Source: VAZQ01 sp035263865 | Lineage (GTDB): Bacteria; Pseudomonadota; Alphaproteobacteria; Rhizobiales; Xanthobacteraceae | Length of the DNA stretch: 64,000 bases | Reading direction: 5' to 3' | Assembly: GCA_035263865.1 (NCBI GenBank) | Contig: DATFQX010000203.1 | Coordinates: forward strand, 1 to 64,000 | Shown: positions 24,632 through 32,904 of the stretch, in pieces | Layout of the letters: every line of letters starts with the position of its first letter | Numbering within the stretch: the first letter of the stretch is position 1 | Made by a program: the position numbers and the translations under genes | Notes under the pieces: generated by a model | What the model was told of the DNA's origin: nothing | What the model saw: only the letters and a program-made list of their open reading frames with translations | Databases searched by the model: none

Positions 24632-25678
24632 CTAGCTTCCTTCGCCGGGCGGGACTGGCACGGGCGCGGCGCCCGGCGCCAATCGGCGCGTCACGCGTTC
24701 GGCGAGCACGCGCACGCCGCCGGTCCATAGCCCGATGCGATCACGACCGATGAGCACGATCAGAACCAGCACGAGACCGATCCAGAATTGCCAATATTGC
24801 GGGGTCAAATTGGCGATCCAGTCCTGCATCAGCTTGAAGATCACGGCTCCGATCAGCCCGCCATAGAGATAGCCGGTGCCGCCGATGATCAGCACGAGCA
24901 AAAGATCGGCGGAGCGCTCGAAGGAAAAGACATCGAGCGAAGCGAAGGCGGTGGTCTGCGCCAGAAGCGCGCCGGCGATCCCCGCATAGAACGCCGCGAA
25001 GGTGTAGATGGCCACGAGCCGGGCGTTGACCGAGATGCTGATAGAGGCGGCGCGCAGCGGATTGCCTTTGACCGCCCGCAACGAAAGGCCGAACGGCGAG
25101 TAGACCACGCGCCGCGCCAGCAGGAACAATACGAACAGAACGGCCAAGCAATAGGCGTAGGCAACGTGGCCGAAAATATCGAACTGGAACACACCGAGAA
25201 TGGGACCGATGACGACACCCTGAAGGCCGTCGGCGCCGCCGGTGATGTCAGGTATCTGGTTGGCGATCTCGCGCATGATGAGCGCGACGCCGAGCGTCAC
25301 CATCAACCGCGTGAGGTCGGATCCGCGCAGAACGAGAAAGCTCGTCGCAAATCCGAGCACGGCCGCGCAAACGCCGGATAGAACAAGCGCGAGCACCGGC
25401 TCGTTGATGATACCGCGCTTGGCCAACAGCGCGGCCAGATAGGAACCCAGACCGAAGAAGGCCGCGTGTCCCAGCGATATGATGCCGGCATAGCCGAGAA
25501 TGAGATCGAGCGAGAGCGCGAACAAGGCAAGCCAAGCGATCTCGGTGAGAATCAGATGCCGCCCCGGCACCAGGAAGAGGCTGGCTAACGCCGCCAACCA
25601 GAAGGCGTATTCGAGCGGACGCCAGCGGGCGCGAGTCGCCAGACGGCGGCCAACCTCTGCGACCAGCGCGGATGCCAT
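24632..25678 (-). CDS. livM: Branched-chain-type ABC transporter permease LivM
   Basis: This 348-residue integral membrane protein is one of the two permeases of the importer. Several hydrophobic segments are evident, with the LivM hallmarks LDLILGYAGIISLGHAAFFGLGSY (read as GYAGIISLGHAAFFG, about 63-77) and SLRAVKGNPLRAASISI (about 200-216, the ATPase-contact EAA-like loop). It lies two bases after livH and six before livG, so the whole liv set is one transcription unit. Topology is about nine to ten helices, by eye. Confidence 0.92.
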   Translation of the reverse strand: MASALVAEVGRRLATRARWRPLEYAFWLAALASLFLVPGRHLILTEIAWLALFALSLDLILGYAGIISLGHAAFFGLGSYLAALLAKRGIINEPVLALVLSGVCAAVLGFATSFLVLRGSDLTRLMVTLGVALIMREIANQIPDITGGADGLQGVVIGPILGVFQFDIFGHVAYAYCLAVLFVLFLLARRVVYSPFGLSLRAVKGNPLRAASISISVNARLVAIYTFAAFYAGIAGALLAQTTAFASLDVFSFERSADLLLVLIIGGTGYLYGGLIGAVIFKLMQDWIANLTPQYWQFWIGLVLVLIVLIGRDRIGLWTGGVRVLAERVTRRLAPGAAPVPVPPGEGS

Positions 25679-25680
25679 TC

Positions 25681-26541
25681 CTACCTGCCGGCGGCGCGGG
25701 CAAACAGGCCCTGCGGACGCAAGATCAGAAGGACGATCATGATGGTGTAGATCACGAACGCCCCGAATTTTGGGACGTAGTACTTGCCGGCGACGTCCGC
25801 GATGCCGATCAAAAGCGAGGCGGCGAAGGGACCGGTGATGCTCGAGGTGCCGCCGACCGTCACCACGATCAGAAAGTAGACCATGTATTTGAGCGGAAAC
25901 GTCGGATCGAGGCCGAGAATCTCAGCGCCCAGCGCCCCGCCGAGACCGGCGAGACCGGATCCGGCGGCAAACGTCAACGTGAACACCGCGTTGACGTTGA
26001 CGCCCAAGCCGCGCGCGACGCGCGCATCGTCGACCGAGGCGCGCAGCCGGCTGCCGAAGCGGGTGCTGGAGAGGATGAGCTGCAGCGCGAGCGTGAGCAG
26101 CCCGCAGACGACGATGATGAGCAGTCGATATCGACCCACACCTACGCCAAAAATTTCGAAGCGGCCCTGTAACGCGCTCGGGATCTGGATGAAGACCTGC
26201 TGCGATCCCATGACGTAGTCGACGGCGGCGACCGCCATGAACACGAGGCCGATGGTGAACAGAACCTGGTCGAGATGGCTCTTGCCGTAGACATGCACAT
26301 AGAGCGTGCGCTCGAACACGACGCCGATCAGCGCGGTGACGAAGAAAGCGATGGCAAGTCCGGCGAAGAACGGCAGGCCCGCGCGGTTGACCAGGATGAG
26401 CGTGATGTAGCCGCCCGCCATGGCGAAGGCGCCATGGGCGAGATTGACGAAGTTCATCAGCCCGAGCGTGACCGACAGCCCGCATGCCAACACGAACAGC
26501 AGCATGCCGTAGGCGATTCCGTCGAACAAAATGGTCAGCAT
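25681..26541 (-). CDS. livH: Branched-chain-type ABC transporter permease LivH
   Basis: This 286-residue integral membrane protein is the first permease of the importer. It has the LivH pattern GIAYGMLLFVLACGLSVTLGLM at the N-terminus (split: AYGMLLFVLACGLSV, about 9-23), NFVNLAHGAFAMAGGY (about 30-45), and the ATPase-contact segment GSRLRASVDDARVARGLGVN (about 170-190). It follows livK by 70 bases and is tightly coupled to livM. Confidence 0.92.
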   Translation of the reverse strand: MLTILFDGIAYGMLLFVLACGLSVTLGLMNFVNLAHGAFAMAGGYITLILVNRAGLPFFAGLAIAFFVTALIGVVFERTLYVHVYGKSHLDQVLFTIGLVFMAVAAVDYVMGSQQVFIQIPSALQGRFEIFGVGVGRYRLLIIVVCGLLTLALQLILSSTRFGSRLRASVDDARVARGLGVNVNAVFTLTFAAGSGLAGLGGALGAEILGLDPTFPLKYMVYFLIVVTVGGTSSITGPFAASLLIGIADVAGKYYVPKFGAFVIYTIMIVLLILRPQGLFARAAGR

Positions 26542-26611
26542 CGCCGTCCTCCGCCGACGGAAGCAACCGGCGCGCGCGCCCGTGCCGGGGCGCGCGCCGG
26601 CATTGCTCGGA

Positions 26612-27766
26612 CTACTTCTTCTTCAAAGGGTCCTTGACGGCTTCGAAGGTCGCAAACTCGACGTTGTAAAGCTCGCCTTGGACCTTCTCGACCTTGCCGA
26701 TGTAGATGTTCTGGACGATCTCGCGCGTGTCCGGATCAATGGAGATCGGCCCGCGCGGGCTTTCCCATTTTATGCCCTTCATCGCATTGACCAACGAGTC
26801 GCCGTCGGTCTTGCCTTGGGTCTTCTTGAGCGCCTCGTACATCAGATGCATGCCGTCGTAGCCGCCGAGCGAGATGAAGTTCGGGCGAAAGCCGTTCGCC
26901 TTCTTGAAGGCGGCGACGTATTCCTTGTTGGCCGGCGAATTGTGGAGCGCGGAATAGATGCCGGCGGTGACCACGCCCAGCATGGCATCGCCCATGCCGG
27001 GAAGATCGTTGTCGTCGACGATGTCGCCGGGGCCGATGAGCTTGATGCCGGCCTTGTCGAGCCCGCGCTCGGCGAACTGTTTGGCGAAGGTGCCGGCCTG
27101 GCTCGCCGGCACGAACACGAACAGCGTGTCGGGGTTGGCGTCGCGCGCACGCTGTAGGAACGGGGCGAAATCGGGGTTGGCAAGCGGCACCTTGATCGTT
27201 TCGACAATCTGCCCGCCGGCTGCGTTGAAGGCGTCCGTGAATACCTTGGTCGCTTCCGCGCCCGGCGCCCAGTCCGACTGGACAATGGCGACCTTCTTGC
27301 TGCCGTTCTTGGCCGCCCATTCCGCGATGATCCCGGATTGCTGGCCAAGCGTGAAGCTCGTTCGCACCATGTAGGGATTGTTGGGATTAATCACGCCCGA
27401 GGTGCCCGACACCATGACGACGTTGGCGGTCTTGCCCTGAGTCGAGAGCGGACCGATCGCCATGGCGCTCGGGGTGATTCCCGAACCGATGATGGCGACC
27501 TTCTCGTTGACGATCAGCTCTTGCGCCAACCGCTTGGAGTTGTCGGGAACGCCGGCGTCATCTTTGACGATGAGTTCGATCTTCTTGCCGGCGACGGTCG
27601 AGCCGTTCTTGTCCATGTAAAGCTTGATGCCGGCCTGAACCTGTTTGCCGACCGGCGCGAGACCGCCGGTGAGCGGCAGCACGACGCCGATCTTGACGTC
27701 CTGGGCCAAGGCGCCGGTGGACGCCATCGTGCCCACCGCCAAGGCAATTGCGATGATACGCAGCAT
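26612..27766 (-). CDS. livK: ABC transporter periplasmic substrate-binding protein (LivK/PBP6 type)
   Basis: This 384-residue protein is the solute receptor of the liv-type importer. A Sec signal peptide (about 1-21, IAIALAVGTMASTGALA) precedes QDVKIGVVLPLTGGLAPVG, the standard start of type I periplasmic-binding folds. SGITPSAMAIGPLSTQGK and VMVSGTSGVINPNNPYMVRTS (about 90-135) line the cleft. It directly follows ligC on the same strand (145 bases), so the importer is physically coupled to protocatechuate cleavage genes; an aromatic acid ligand is inferred. The ATG at 27766 has GAGAGGAAA upstream and yields the signal peptide. Confidence 0.9.
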   Translation of the reverse strand: MLRIIAIALAVGTMASTGALAQDVKIGVVLPLTGGLAPVGKQVQAGIKLYMDKNGSTVAGKKIELIVKDDAGVPDNSKRLAQELIVNEKVAIIGSGITPSAMAIGPLSTQGKTANVVMVSGTSGVINPNNPYMVRTSFTLGQQSGIIAEWAAKNGSKKVAIVQSDWAPGAEATKVFTDAFNAAGGQIVETIKVPLANPDFAPFLQRARDANPDTLFVFVPASQAGTFAKQFAERGLDKAGIKLIGPGDIVDDNDLPGMGDAMLGVVTAGIYSALHNSPANKEYVAAFKKANGFRPNFISLGGYDGMHLMYEALKKTQGKTDGDSLVNAMKGIKWESPRGPISIDPDTREIVQNIYIGKVEKVQGELYNVEFATFEAVKDPLKKK

Positions 27767-27911
27767 GGGGTTTCCTCTCGGGTAAAGATGAGTTTGCGGC
27801 AATCTATATCGGAAGTGGCCGCGGGTCATGGCAGAAAAAATGGACTTTTCGTAATCATGCGACAAGTCCACGCAGGCGGCGCGGCTTCGCTCCACCGACG
27901 AACGCCCCGCG

Positions 27912-28871
27912 CTACGCGTGCGCCTTGCGCTGCGGGTCGATGATCTGCTCGAGCTTGCCCAAGACGCGCATGCACGGGAGCAGTTGCGCAAGGGCGGCAT
28001 TCGGCTCGCGCTTCTCCTTGATCGCGGCGATGAATTCGCGGTCCTCGAGCTCGATGCCGTCCATGGAGACATCGACCTTCGACACGTCGATCTTGTTGTC
28101 CTTGCCGTCGCTGAGGTCGTCGTAGAACGCTTTGAAGGTGCCGTTGTCGCAGATATAGCGGAAGAACGAGCCGAGCGGCCCGTCGTTGTTGAACGAGAGC
28201 GACAAAGTCAGCATTGCGCCCGACGGCACTTTGGCAACGATGCCCATGTCCATGGCGATGCCGAGCTGCGGTTGGATCGGTCCCTGCACGGCGTAGCAAT
28301 CGGAAATCGTCTCCCCTGTCTGGTACTGGAACAGGTCGATGGTGTGGGCGGCGTGATGCCAGAGCAGGTGATCGGTCCAGCTGCGCGGATTGCCCGCTGC
28401 GTTGATGTTCCGGCGGCGGAAGAAATAGGTCTGCACGTCCATTTGCTGGATCTTGAGCTCACCCTTTTTGATGCGCTTGTGGATCCACTGATGGCTCGGG
28501 TTGAAGCGGCGCACGTGCCCGCCCATGGCCACGACACCTGTCTCCTTCGCGATCTTGACCAGCTGCTCGGCGTCCTCGACGCTGTCGGTGATCGGGATTT
28601 CCACCAGCACGTGCTTGCCGGCGCGCATCACCTGCTCGCCCTGCCGGAAATGTAGCTTCGTCGGCGTGGTCAAGATCACCGCGTCGGCGCGCTTGATGCC
28701 TTCCGAGAGCTCGCCGGTATAGTGGGGAATACCGTATTTCTTCGCGACTTCGGCGGTGGCGTCCTGATTGCCGCCGACCAGCGATGTGACCTCGACGTCG
28801 GCAATGCGCTTGAGCGCGTCGAGATGCTTTTGGCCGAACGCGCCCTGCCCGGCGACACAGATCTTCATCAT
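27912..28871 (-). CDS. ligC: 4-carboxy-2-hydroxymuconate-6-semialdehyde dehydrogenase
   Basis: LigC oxidises the hemiacetal form of the protocatechuate 4,5-cleavage product to 2-pyrone-4,6-dicarboxylate with NADP+. The 319-residue Gfo/Idh/MocA-fold protein starts with ICVAGQGAFGQKHLDAL (Rossmann loop, about 3-19), followed by TTPTKLHFRQG and GKHVLVEIP (about 85-93; E-x-P of the family). SWTDHLLWHHAAHTID (about 164-179) holds His residues of the catalytic centre. Length and overall pattern match LigC rather than sugar oxidoreductases. Its ATG overlaps the ligB stop codon (TAATG). It is the third gene of ligABC. Confidence 0.9.
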   Translation of the reverse strand: MMKICVAGQGAFGQKHLDALKRIADVEVTSLVGGNQDATAEVAKKYGIPHYTGELSEGIKRADAVILTTPTKLHFRQGEQVMRAGKHVLVEIPITDSVEDAEQLVKIAKETGVVAMGGHVRRFNPSHQWIHKRIKKGELKIQQMDVQTYFFRRRNINAAGNPRSWTDHLLWHHAAHTIDLFQYQTGETISDCYAVQGPIQPQLGIAMDMGIVAKVPSGAMLTLSLSFNNDGPLGSFFRYICDNGTFKAFYDDLSDGKDNKIDVSKVDVSMDGIELEDREFIAAIKEKREPNAALAQLLPCMRVLGKLEQIIDPQRKAHA

Positions 28872-29773
28872 TAGCCCTTGCTGGCGATGCGGTGAGTGGC
28901 CTTGCGGGCCGCCGCCTGCTTGCTCTTAGCCTTGCGGCGGTTCTCCAGAATGATATGCCCGACCGCGGTGTTCGAGGCTGGCACGGTGTAGAAGCGATAG
29001 ACCTCGTCCACCTTGTCGTCGAGGGCGCCGCGCATGATCAGCCACATCACCATTTCGATCCCTTCGGCGCCGGCCTCGCGCATGTAATCGATATGCGGGA
29101 TGCGCGTGAGCTTCTTGGGATCCTTGGTGAGGTTATCGAGGAAGCTCTTGTCCCATTTGCTGTTGATCAGCCCGGCGCGCGGGCCGCTGATCTGGTGCGA
29201 GAGGCCGCCGGTGCCGAAGATCACGACTTTGAGATCCTCCGGATAGGACTCCACCGCTTTGCGGATGGCCTTGCCCAGCATGTAGCAGCGGTGGCCGGTC
29301 GGCGGCGGGTACATCACGACATTGACCGCGAGCGGGATGACCCGACACGGCCACGCCTTCGGCGTGCCGAACAACAGGTTCATCGGCACGGTCAGGCCGT
29401 GATCGACCTCCATCTTGTTCACGATGGTCAGATCGAATTCGTCGAGAATGACGGATTGCGCGATGTGGGCGGCGAGCTGGGGATCACCCTTGAGCACCGG
29501 CACCGGCCGCGGCCCCCAGCCCTCGTCGGCGGGAGGAAACTCGGCCGCGCAGCCAAGCGCAAAGGTCGGGATCATCTCCACGGAGAAGGCGGAGGCATGG
29601 TCGTTGTAGACCACGATGGCGACGTCCGGCTTCGTTTTCGCCATCCACGCCTTGGATTTCTCGAAGCCCGAGAACACCCGCTTCCAGTAGGGTTCCTCGG
29701 TCTTGCCGTTGTCGAGCGCCGCGCCGATGGCCGGCACGTGCGACGAGCCTACTCCTGCGATGATCTTTGCCAC
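28871..29773 (-). CDS. ligB: Protocatechuate 4,5-dioxygenase beta (catalytic) subunit
   Basis: LigB is the Fe(II) subunit that opens the ring of protocatechuate (or a related 3,4-dihydroxybenzoate) next to the 4-hydroxyl. The extradiol class III fold is shown by GVGSSHVPAIG (iron His12), VVYNDHASAF (second His, about 59), GTGGLSHQISGPR (about 188-200, the acid-base His) and EAGAEGIEMVMWLIM (about 245, iron Glu). It starts with GTG, three bases after the ligA stop. The last ~25 residues are Lys/Arg/Ala-rich (RRKAKSKQAAARK), a tail that Sphingobium LigB does not have as far as I recall. Gallate dioxygenase activity is an alternative. Confidence 0.92.
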   Translation of the reverse strand: MAKIIAGVGSSHVPAIGAALDNGKTEEPYWKRVFSGFEKSKAWMAKTKPDVAIVVYNDHASAFSVEMIPTFALGCAAEFPPADEGWGPRPVPVLKGDPQLAAHIAQSVILDEFDLTIVNKMEVDHGLTVPMNLLFGTPKAWPCRVIPLAVNVVMYPPPTGHRCYMLGKAIRKAVESYPEDLKVVIFGTGGLSHQISGPRAGLINSKWDKSFLDNLTKDPKKLTRIPHIDYMREAGAEGIEMVMWLIMRGALDDKVDEVYRFYTVPASNTAVGHIILENRRKAKSKQAAARKATHRIASKG

Positions 29774-29776
29774 GAT

Positions 29777-30217
29777 TCACTTCCGCTTTGCTGAACGTTT
29801 GGACTTGGACTTCGATTTGCCCGTCTTGGCCTTGCCCGACTTGCTGCGATTGCCTTCCACCGACCGGCCGCCGGCGAGCATCATCGCAGCATAGTCCTGT
29901 TGCGAGGCGCCGGTCATTGTTGCGGCGAGATGCTGGAAGGAGTGGCCGTCGGTCGCGCCCAGCTTGGCAGTGAAATAGATGTTGCCGCCGAGCTCCAGCA
30001 TCCGGTTGTAATCGCGCTTGAGAATGGCCTCGGCCTGCGCCGGCGTGAGGTTGAACTTCTTGAGATATTCCGCCTCGTTCGCTTTGAACGCCTTGCGGTT
30101 CTCCTCCTTCATCAGCGACATGCAGAACATGTTGATGCCGTAGCCCTGGCGCGAGCGCTCGGCGTCGAACACGAAGGTACCGGGGATGTCATCATAATCA
30201 TGCTGGGCGCGTGCCAT
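29777..30217 (-). CDS. ligA: Protocatechuate 4,5-dioxygenase alpha subunit
   Basis: LigA is the small helical subunit that caps the active site of LigB. The 146-residue protein has IPGTFVFDAERSRQGYGINMF (split: PGTFVFDAERSRQGYG, about 10-25), NRKAFKANEAEYLKKFNLTP and LELGGNIYFTAKLGATDGHSF (split: GGNIYFTAKLGATDG, about 72-86), all LigA hallmarks, followed by the GGRSVEGNR segment. The final 25 residues are almost only Lys, Ser, Arg and Gly (SKSGKAKTGKSKSKSKR), an unusual basic tail mirrored in LigB. GGAGGAAA lies upstream of the ATG at 30217. It heads the ligABC-liv block. Confidence 0.93.
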   Translation of the reverse strand: MARAQHDYDDIPGTFVFDAERSRQGYGINMFCMSLMKEENRKAFKANEAEYLKKFNLTPAQAEAILKRDYNRMLELGGNIYFTAKLGATDGHSFQHLAATMTGASQQDYAAMMLAGGRSVEGNRSKSGKAKTGKSKSKSKRSAKRK

Positions 30218-30507
30218 CGGCTTTCCTCCACCCGAGCGGCCATTCGATCTTCCCATAATAGCGCACGGCTCTTTGGCAGCGAAGGCTGGATGGCGAGCCC
30301 GATCGACGTGTTCCGAGCGTTGCTTCGCTTGCCAAAATGCCCGTGCCTGTGGTCCCGTTCCATGACCGCAAACAGCCGATCTCGTTCCCGCGGCGCTTTT
30401 TTGCGCCCGGGTTTTGAAACTTTGGCTCCGCGCACCCGCAACGAGGGGTGGTGCCCCCTAGGGAGGGCTAGAGTTTGACCCGCCGTCGTGCGCGCTAAGC
30501 CTCTGCG
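30218..30507. promoter_or_regulatory. Control region upstream of ligABC-liv
   Basis: This 290-base gap between ligI and ligA (same strand) contains no gene. It has a GGCGC-TTTTTT-GCGCC hairpin at 30392-30407 and a dyad-rich patch near 30440-30470 (GGTGGTGCCCCCTAGGG). It must hold the ribosome-binding site and probably a promoter of ligABC, but no known operator (for example an LTTR T-N11-A box) stood out. Its length suggests that ligABC-liv can be transcribed separately from pcaF-ligI. Confidence 0.35.
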
Positions 30508-31383
30508 CTAGGCCCAATAAAGCCGCATCGGGTTATCGACCAGCAGCGCCTGTTGCGCCCCCGCGCTCGGCGCGATGCGTGGGATGAAGTCCACCAGCGC
30601 GCCGTCGTCGGGCGCCTCTTTCTTCATGTTGGGGTGCGGCCAGTCGGTGCCCCAGATGACGCGGTCGGGAAATCTCGCGACGAGGCTCTTGGCAAAGGGG
30701 ACCACGTCGTTATAGGGCGGGCCGGCAAGCGTCATCCGTTCCGGGCAGGTGACTTTCACCCAAAAATTCTTGTGCCGCTCCATCAGGAGGTGAAAGCGCT
30801 GGTTCTCCTGGTGATCGACGCCCTTGCTCACGTCCGGCGTGCCCATGTGATCGACCACCACAGTGGTGGGCAGCGACGTGAAGAAGCCTTCGAGCACCGG
30901 CAAGTCCGCCATCTCGAAGTAGACGACGATGTGCCAACCGAGCGGCGCCACGCGCGCGGCGATGCGCTCGAGCACCTCGCGCGGGGTGAAGTCGACCAGG
31001 CGCCGCACGAAATTGAAGCGTACGCCACGCACGCCGGCGCGATCCATCGCCTTGAGTTCGGCATTGGTGATCTCCTCGCCGACGAAGGTGACGCCCTTAG
31101 CCTTGCCGGCCGAGCTTTCGAGCGCATCGATCATCGCGCGATTGTCCTTCGAATGACAGGATGCCTGCACGATGACGTTCTTGTCGAAGCCGAGAAAGTC
31201 GCGCAGCGCGAACAGCTTCTCCTTAGGCGCGTCACACGGGGTGTATTTGCGCTCGCTCGCATAAGGAAATTTGCTTTCGGGCCCGAACACGTGGCAGTGC
31301 GCATCGACGGCGCCCGGCGGCGGAGAAAATTTCGGCTTCGACGGATTGGGATGAAAGGGGATGTAGCCTGGACTCATCGGCAC
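30508..31383 (-). CDS. ligI: 2-pyrone-4,6-dicarboxylate hydrolase
   Basis: LigI opens 2-pyrone-4,6-dicarboxylate (the LigC product) to 4-oxalomesaconate. The 291-residue protein is an amidohydrolase-2 family member very similar to Sphingobium LigI in all blocks: PPPGAVDAHCHVFGP (about 21-35, the H-x-H site), VIVQASCHSKDNRAM, GVRGVRFNFVRRLVD (about 115-130), VVVDHMGTPDV, VKVTCPERMTLAGPPYND and VIWGTDWPHPNM (about 244-255, catalytic Asp). The GTG at 31383 is seven bases after AGGAAGGG; an ATG two codons later is possible. It lies 219 bases after pcaF on the same strand. Confidence 0.93.
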   Translation of the reverse strand: MPMSPGYIPFHPNPSKPKFSPPPGAVDAHCHVFGPESKFPYASERKYTPCDAPKEKLFALRDFLGFDKNVIVQASCHSKDNRAMIDALESSAGKAKGVTFVGEEITNAELKAMDRAGVRGVRFNFVRRLVDFTPREVLERIAARVAPLGWHIVVYFEMADLPVLEGFFTSLPTTVVVDHMGTPDVSKGVDHQENQRFHLLMERHKNFWVKVTCPERMTLAGPPYNDVVPFAKSLVARFPDRVIWGTDWPHPNMKKEAPDDGALVDFIPRIAPSAGAQQALLVDNPMRLYWA

Positions 31384-31447
31384 GGGCGTGCCCTTCCTGG
31401 TCTCTCGCTATACTGCGTCATATCTGCGGGCGCGCGCGTTGCTTGTG

Positions 31448-31571
31448 CCCCCTCCCCGCCGCGGAGAGGGCTACTCGTTCTGGCAGCTCCGAGGAATGGG
31501 TGGGGAGGTTCGGATCCATCGGTATCGCCGGTAACCCCTCACCCCAACCCTCGCCCCAAACGGGGAGGGAG
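31448..31571. repeat. Palindromic intergenic repeat pair (CCCCTCCCCG... type)
   Basis: Between pcaF and ligI, CCCCTCCCCGCCGCGGAGAGGG (read as CCCTCCCC and GGAGAGGG arms, 31448-31470) is followed at 31535-31571 by CCCCTCACCCCAACCCTCG and CCCCAAACGGGGAGGGAG. This wording is that of a very common short repeat in Bradyrhizobium-like genomes, usually intergenic. It forms strong RNA hairpins and may act as a transcript-processing or attenuating element between pcaF and ligI. Confidence 0.7.
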
Positions 31572-31602
31572 CCCACCGAGCTTGTGGCACGTTCGTGCCC
31601 TG

Positions 31603-32811
31603 TCAAACCCGCTCCAGCGCGAGCGAGACGCCCTGGCCCACGCCGACGCACATGGTGGCGAGCGCAAGCTTGCCGCCGCGCTTCTCCAAACCGTGCATCG
31701 CGGTCAAGGCAAGGCGCGCCCCCGACATGCCGAGCGGGTGCCCGAGCGCGATCGCGCCGCCGTGCGGATTGACGTGCTCGGCGTCATCGGCAACGCCGAG
31801 TTGGCGCAGGCAGGCGATGCCCTGCGAGGCGAACGCCTCGTTGATCTCGATCAGATCGAAATCGCCGATCTTCAAGCCAAGCCGCGCCATCAGCTTACGC
31901 GTCGAAGGCACTGGCCCGATTCCCATCACCCGCGGCGGCACCGCGGCCGAGGTCATGCCGAGCACGCGCGCGCGCGGCATGAGCCCGTGACGCAGCGCCG
32001 CCGCTGTCGATGCAAGAATGACCACCGCGGCACCGTCGTTTATGCCGGACGCATTGCCGGGGGTGATCGTGCCGCCGTCGCGCACGATGGGCTTGAGCTT
32101 GGCAAGCCCTTCCAATGTCGTACCCGGCCGCGGGTGTTCATCTTTGTCCACCGTCACGGTGCCGCCTTTACCAGCGACCTCGACCGGGACGATCTCCTCG
32201 GCGAAATAGCCCGCCGCCGCCGCCTTGGCGGCGCGCTGCTGCGAGCGCAGCGCAAAGGCGTCCTGGTCCGCGCGCGAGACTTGGTGCTCCTCGGCCACGT
32301 TCTCGCCGGTCTCCGCCATGGAGTCGATGCCGTATTGCGCCTCAAGTAGCGGATTGACGAAGCGCCAGCCCAGCGTCGTGTCGTGGATCGCGGCGCCGCG
32401 CTGGAACGCTTCCTGCGCCTTTCCCATCACCAGCGGCGCGCGCGTCATCGATTCGACGCCGCCGGCAATGGCGAATTCCGTCTCGCCGCAGCGGATGGCG
32501 CGCGCCGCGTCGCCGATGGCGTTGAGCCCGGACGCGCACAGGCGATTGACCGTCAGGCCGGGAACAGAGGGCAGGCCCGCCAGCAACGCCGCCACGCGCG
32601 CCACGTTGCGGTTGTCCTCGCCCGCCTGATTGGCGCAACCGAGCACGACCTCATCGAGAGCCGACCAGTCGAGATTGGCATGCCGCTTGACGATCGCCTT
32701 GATCGGCAGCGCGGCAAGGTCGTCGGTGCGCACGTTCGCGAGCGCGCCACCGTATCGGCCGATCGGCGTGCGCACGCCGTCGCACAGAAAAACCTCGCGC
32801 GTGTCGGTCAT
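31603..32811 (-). CDS. pcaF: 3-oxoadipyl-CoA thiolase
   Basis: PcaF splits 3-oxoadipyl-CoA to succinyl-CoA and acetyl-CoA at the end of the 3-oxoadipate pathway. The 402-residue protein has the PcaF N-terminus FLCDGVRTPIGRYGGAL (about 8-24), the segment VVLGCANQAGEDNRNVAR (about 55-72) that is highly typical of this subgroup, the nucleophile Cys in TVNRLCASGLNA (about 92), HPLGMSGAR (catalytic His, about 355) and MCVGVGQG (second Cys, about 388). It heads the minus-strand block and is 93 bases from the divergent DUF3237 gene. It would finish hydroxyquinol degradation through maleylacetate; no maleylacetate reductase or CoA-transferase is in the window. Confidence 0.92.
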   Translation of the reverse strand: MTDTREVFLCDGVRTPIGRYGGALANVRTDDLAALPIKAIVKRHANLDWSALDEVVLGCANQAGEDNRNVARVAALLAGLPSVPGLTVNRLCASGLNAIGDAARAIRCGETEFAIAGGVESMTRAPLVMGKAQEAFQRGAAIHDTTLGWRFVNPLLEAQYGIDSMAETGENVAEEHQVSRADQDAFALRSQQRAAKAAAAGYFAEEIVPVEVAGKGGTVTVDKDEHPRPGTTLEGLAKLKPIVRDGGTITPGNASGINDGAAVVILASTAAALRHGLMPRARVLGMTSAAVPPRVMGIGPVPSTRKLMARLGLKIGDFDLIEINEAFASQGIACLRQLGVADDAEHVNPHGGAIALGHPLGMSGARLALTAMHGLEKRGGKLALATMCVGVGQGVSLALERV

Positions 32812-32904
32812 CGTCCAAACTCGCTAATATCGTCCTCGCAAGCGCACGGGGCGAAGTCAACAGATGGATATCGCGCACAACAGCACAAGAGCCGAGCGGG
32901 GATC

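Noticed and set aside
28871..30217. Gallate dioxygenase as the preferred call for LigAB
   Set aside because: Gallate dioxygenases of the DesB type are single fused chains; here separate alpha and beta subunits are encoded and ligC and ligI follow.
30392..30407. GGCGC-T6-GCGCC hairpin as a terminator for ligI
   Set aside because: On the transcribed strand the run is inside the loop and no T-run follows the stem.
30553..32349. A 598-codon plus-strand frame across ligI and pcaF
   Set aside because: Spans two well-supported genes on the other strand and the repeat between them; no family features.
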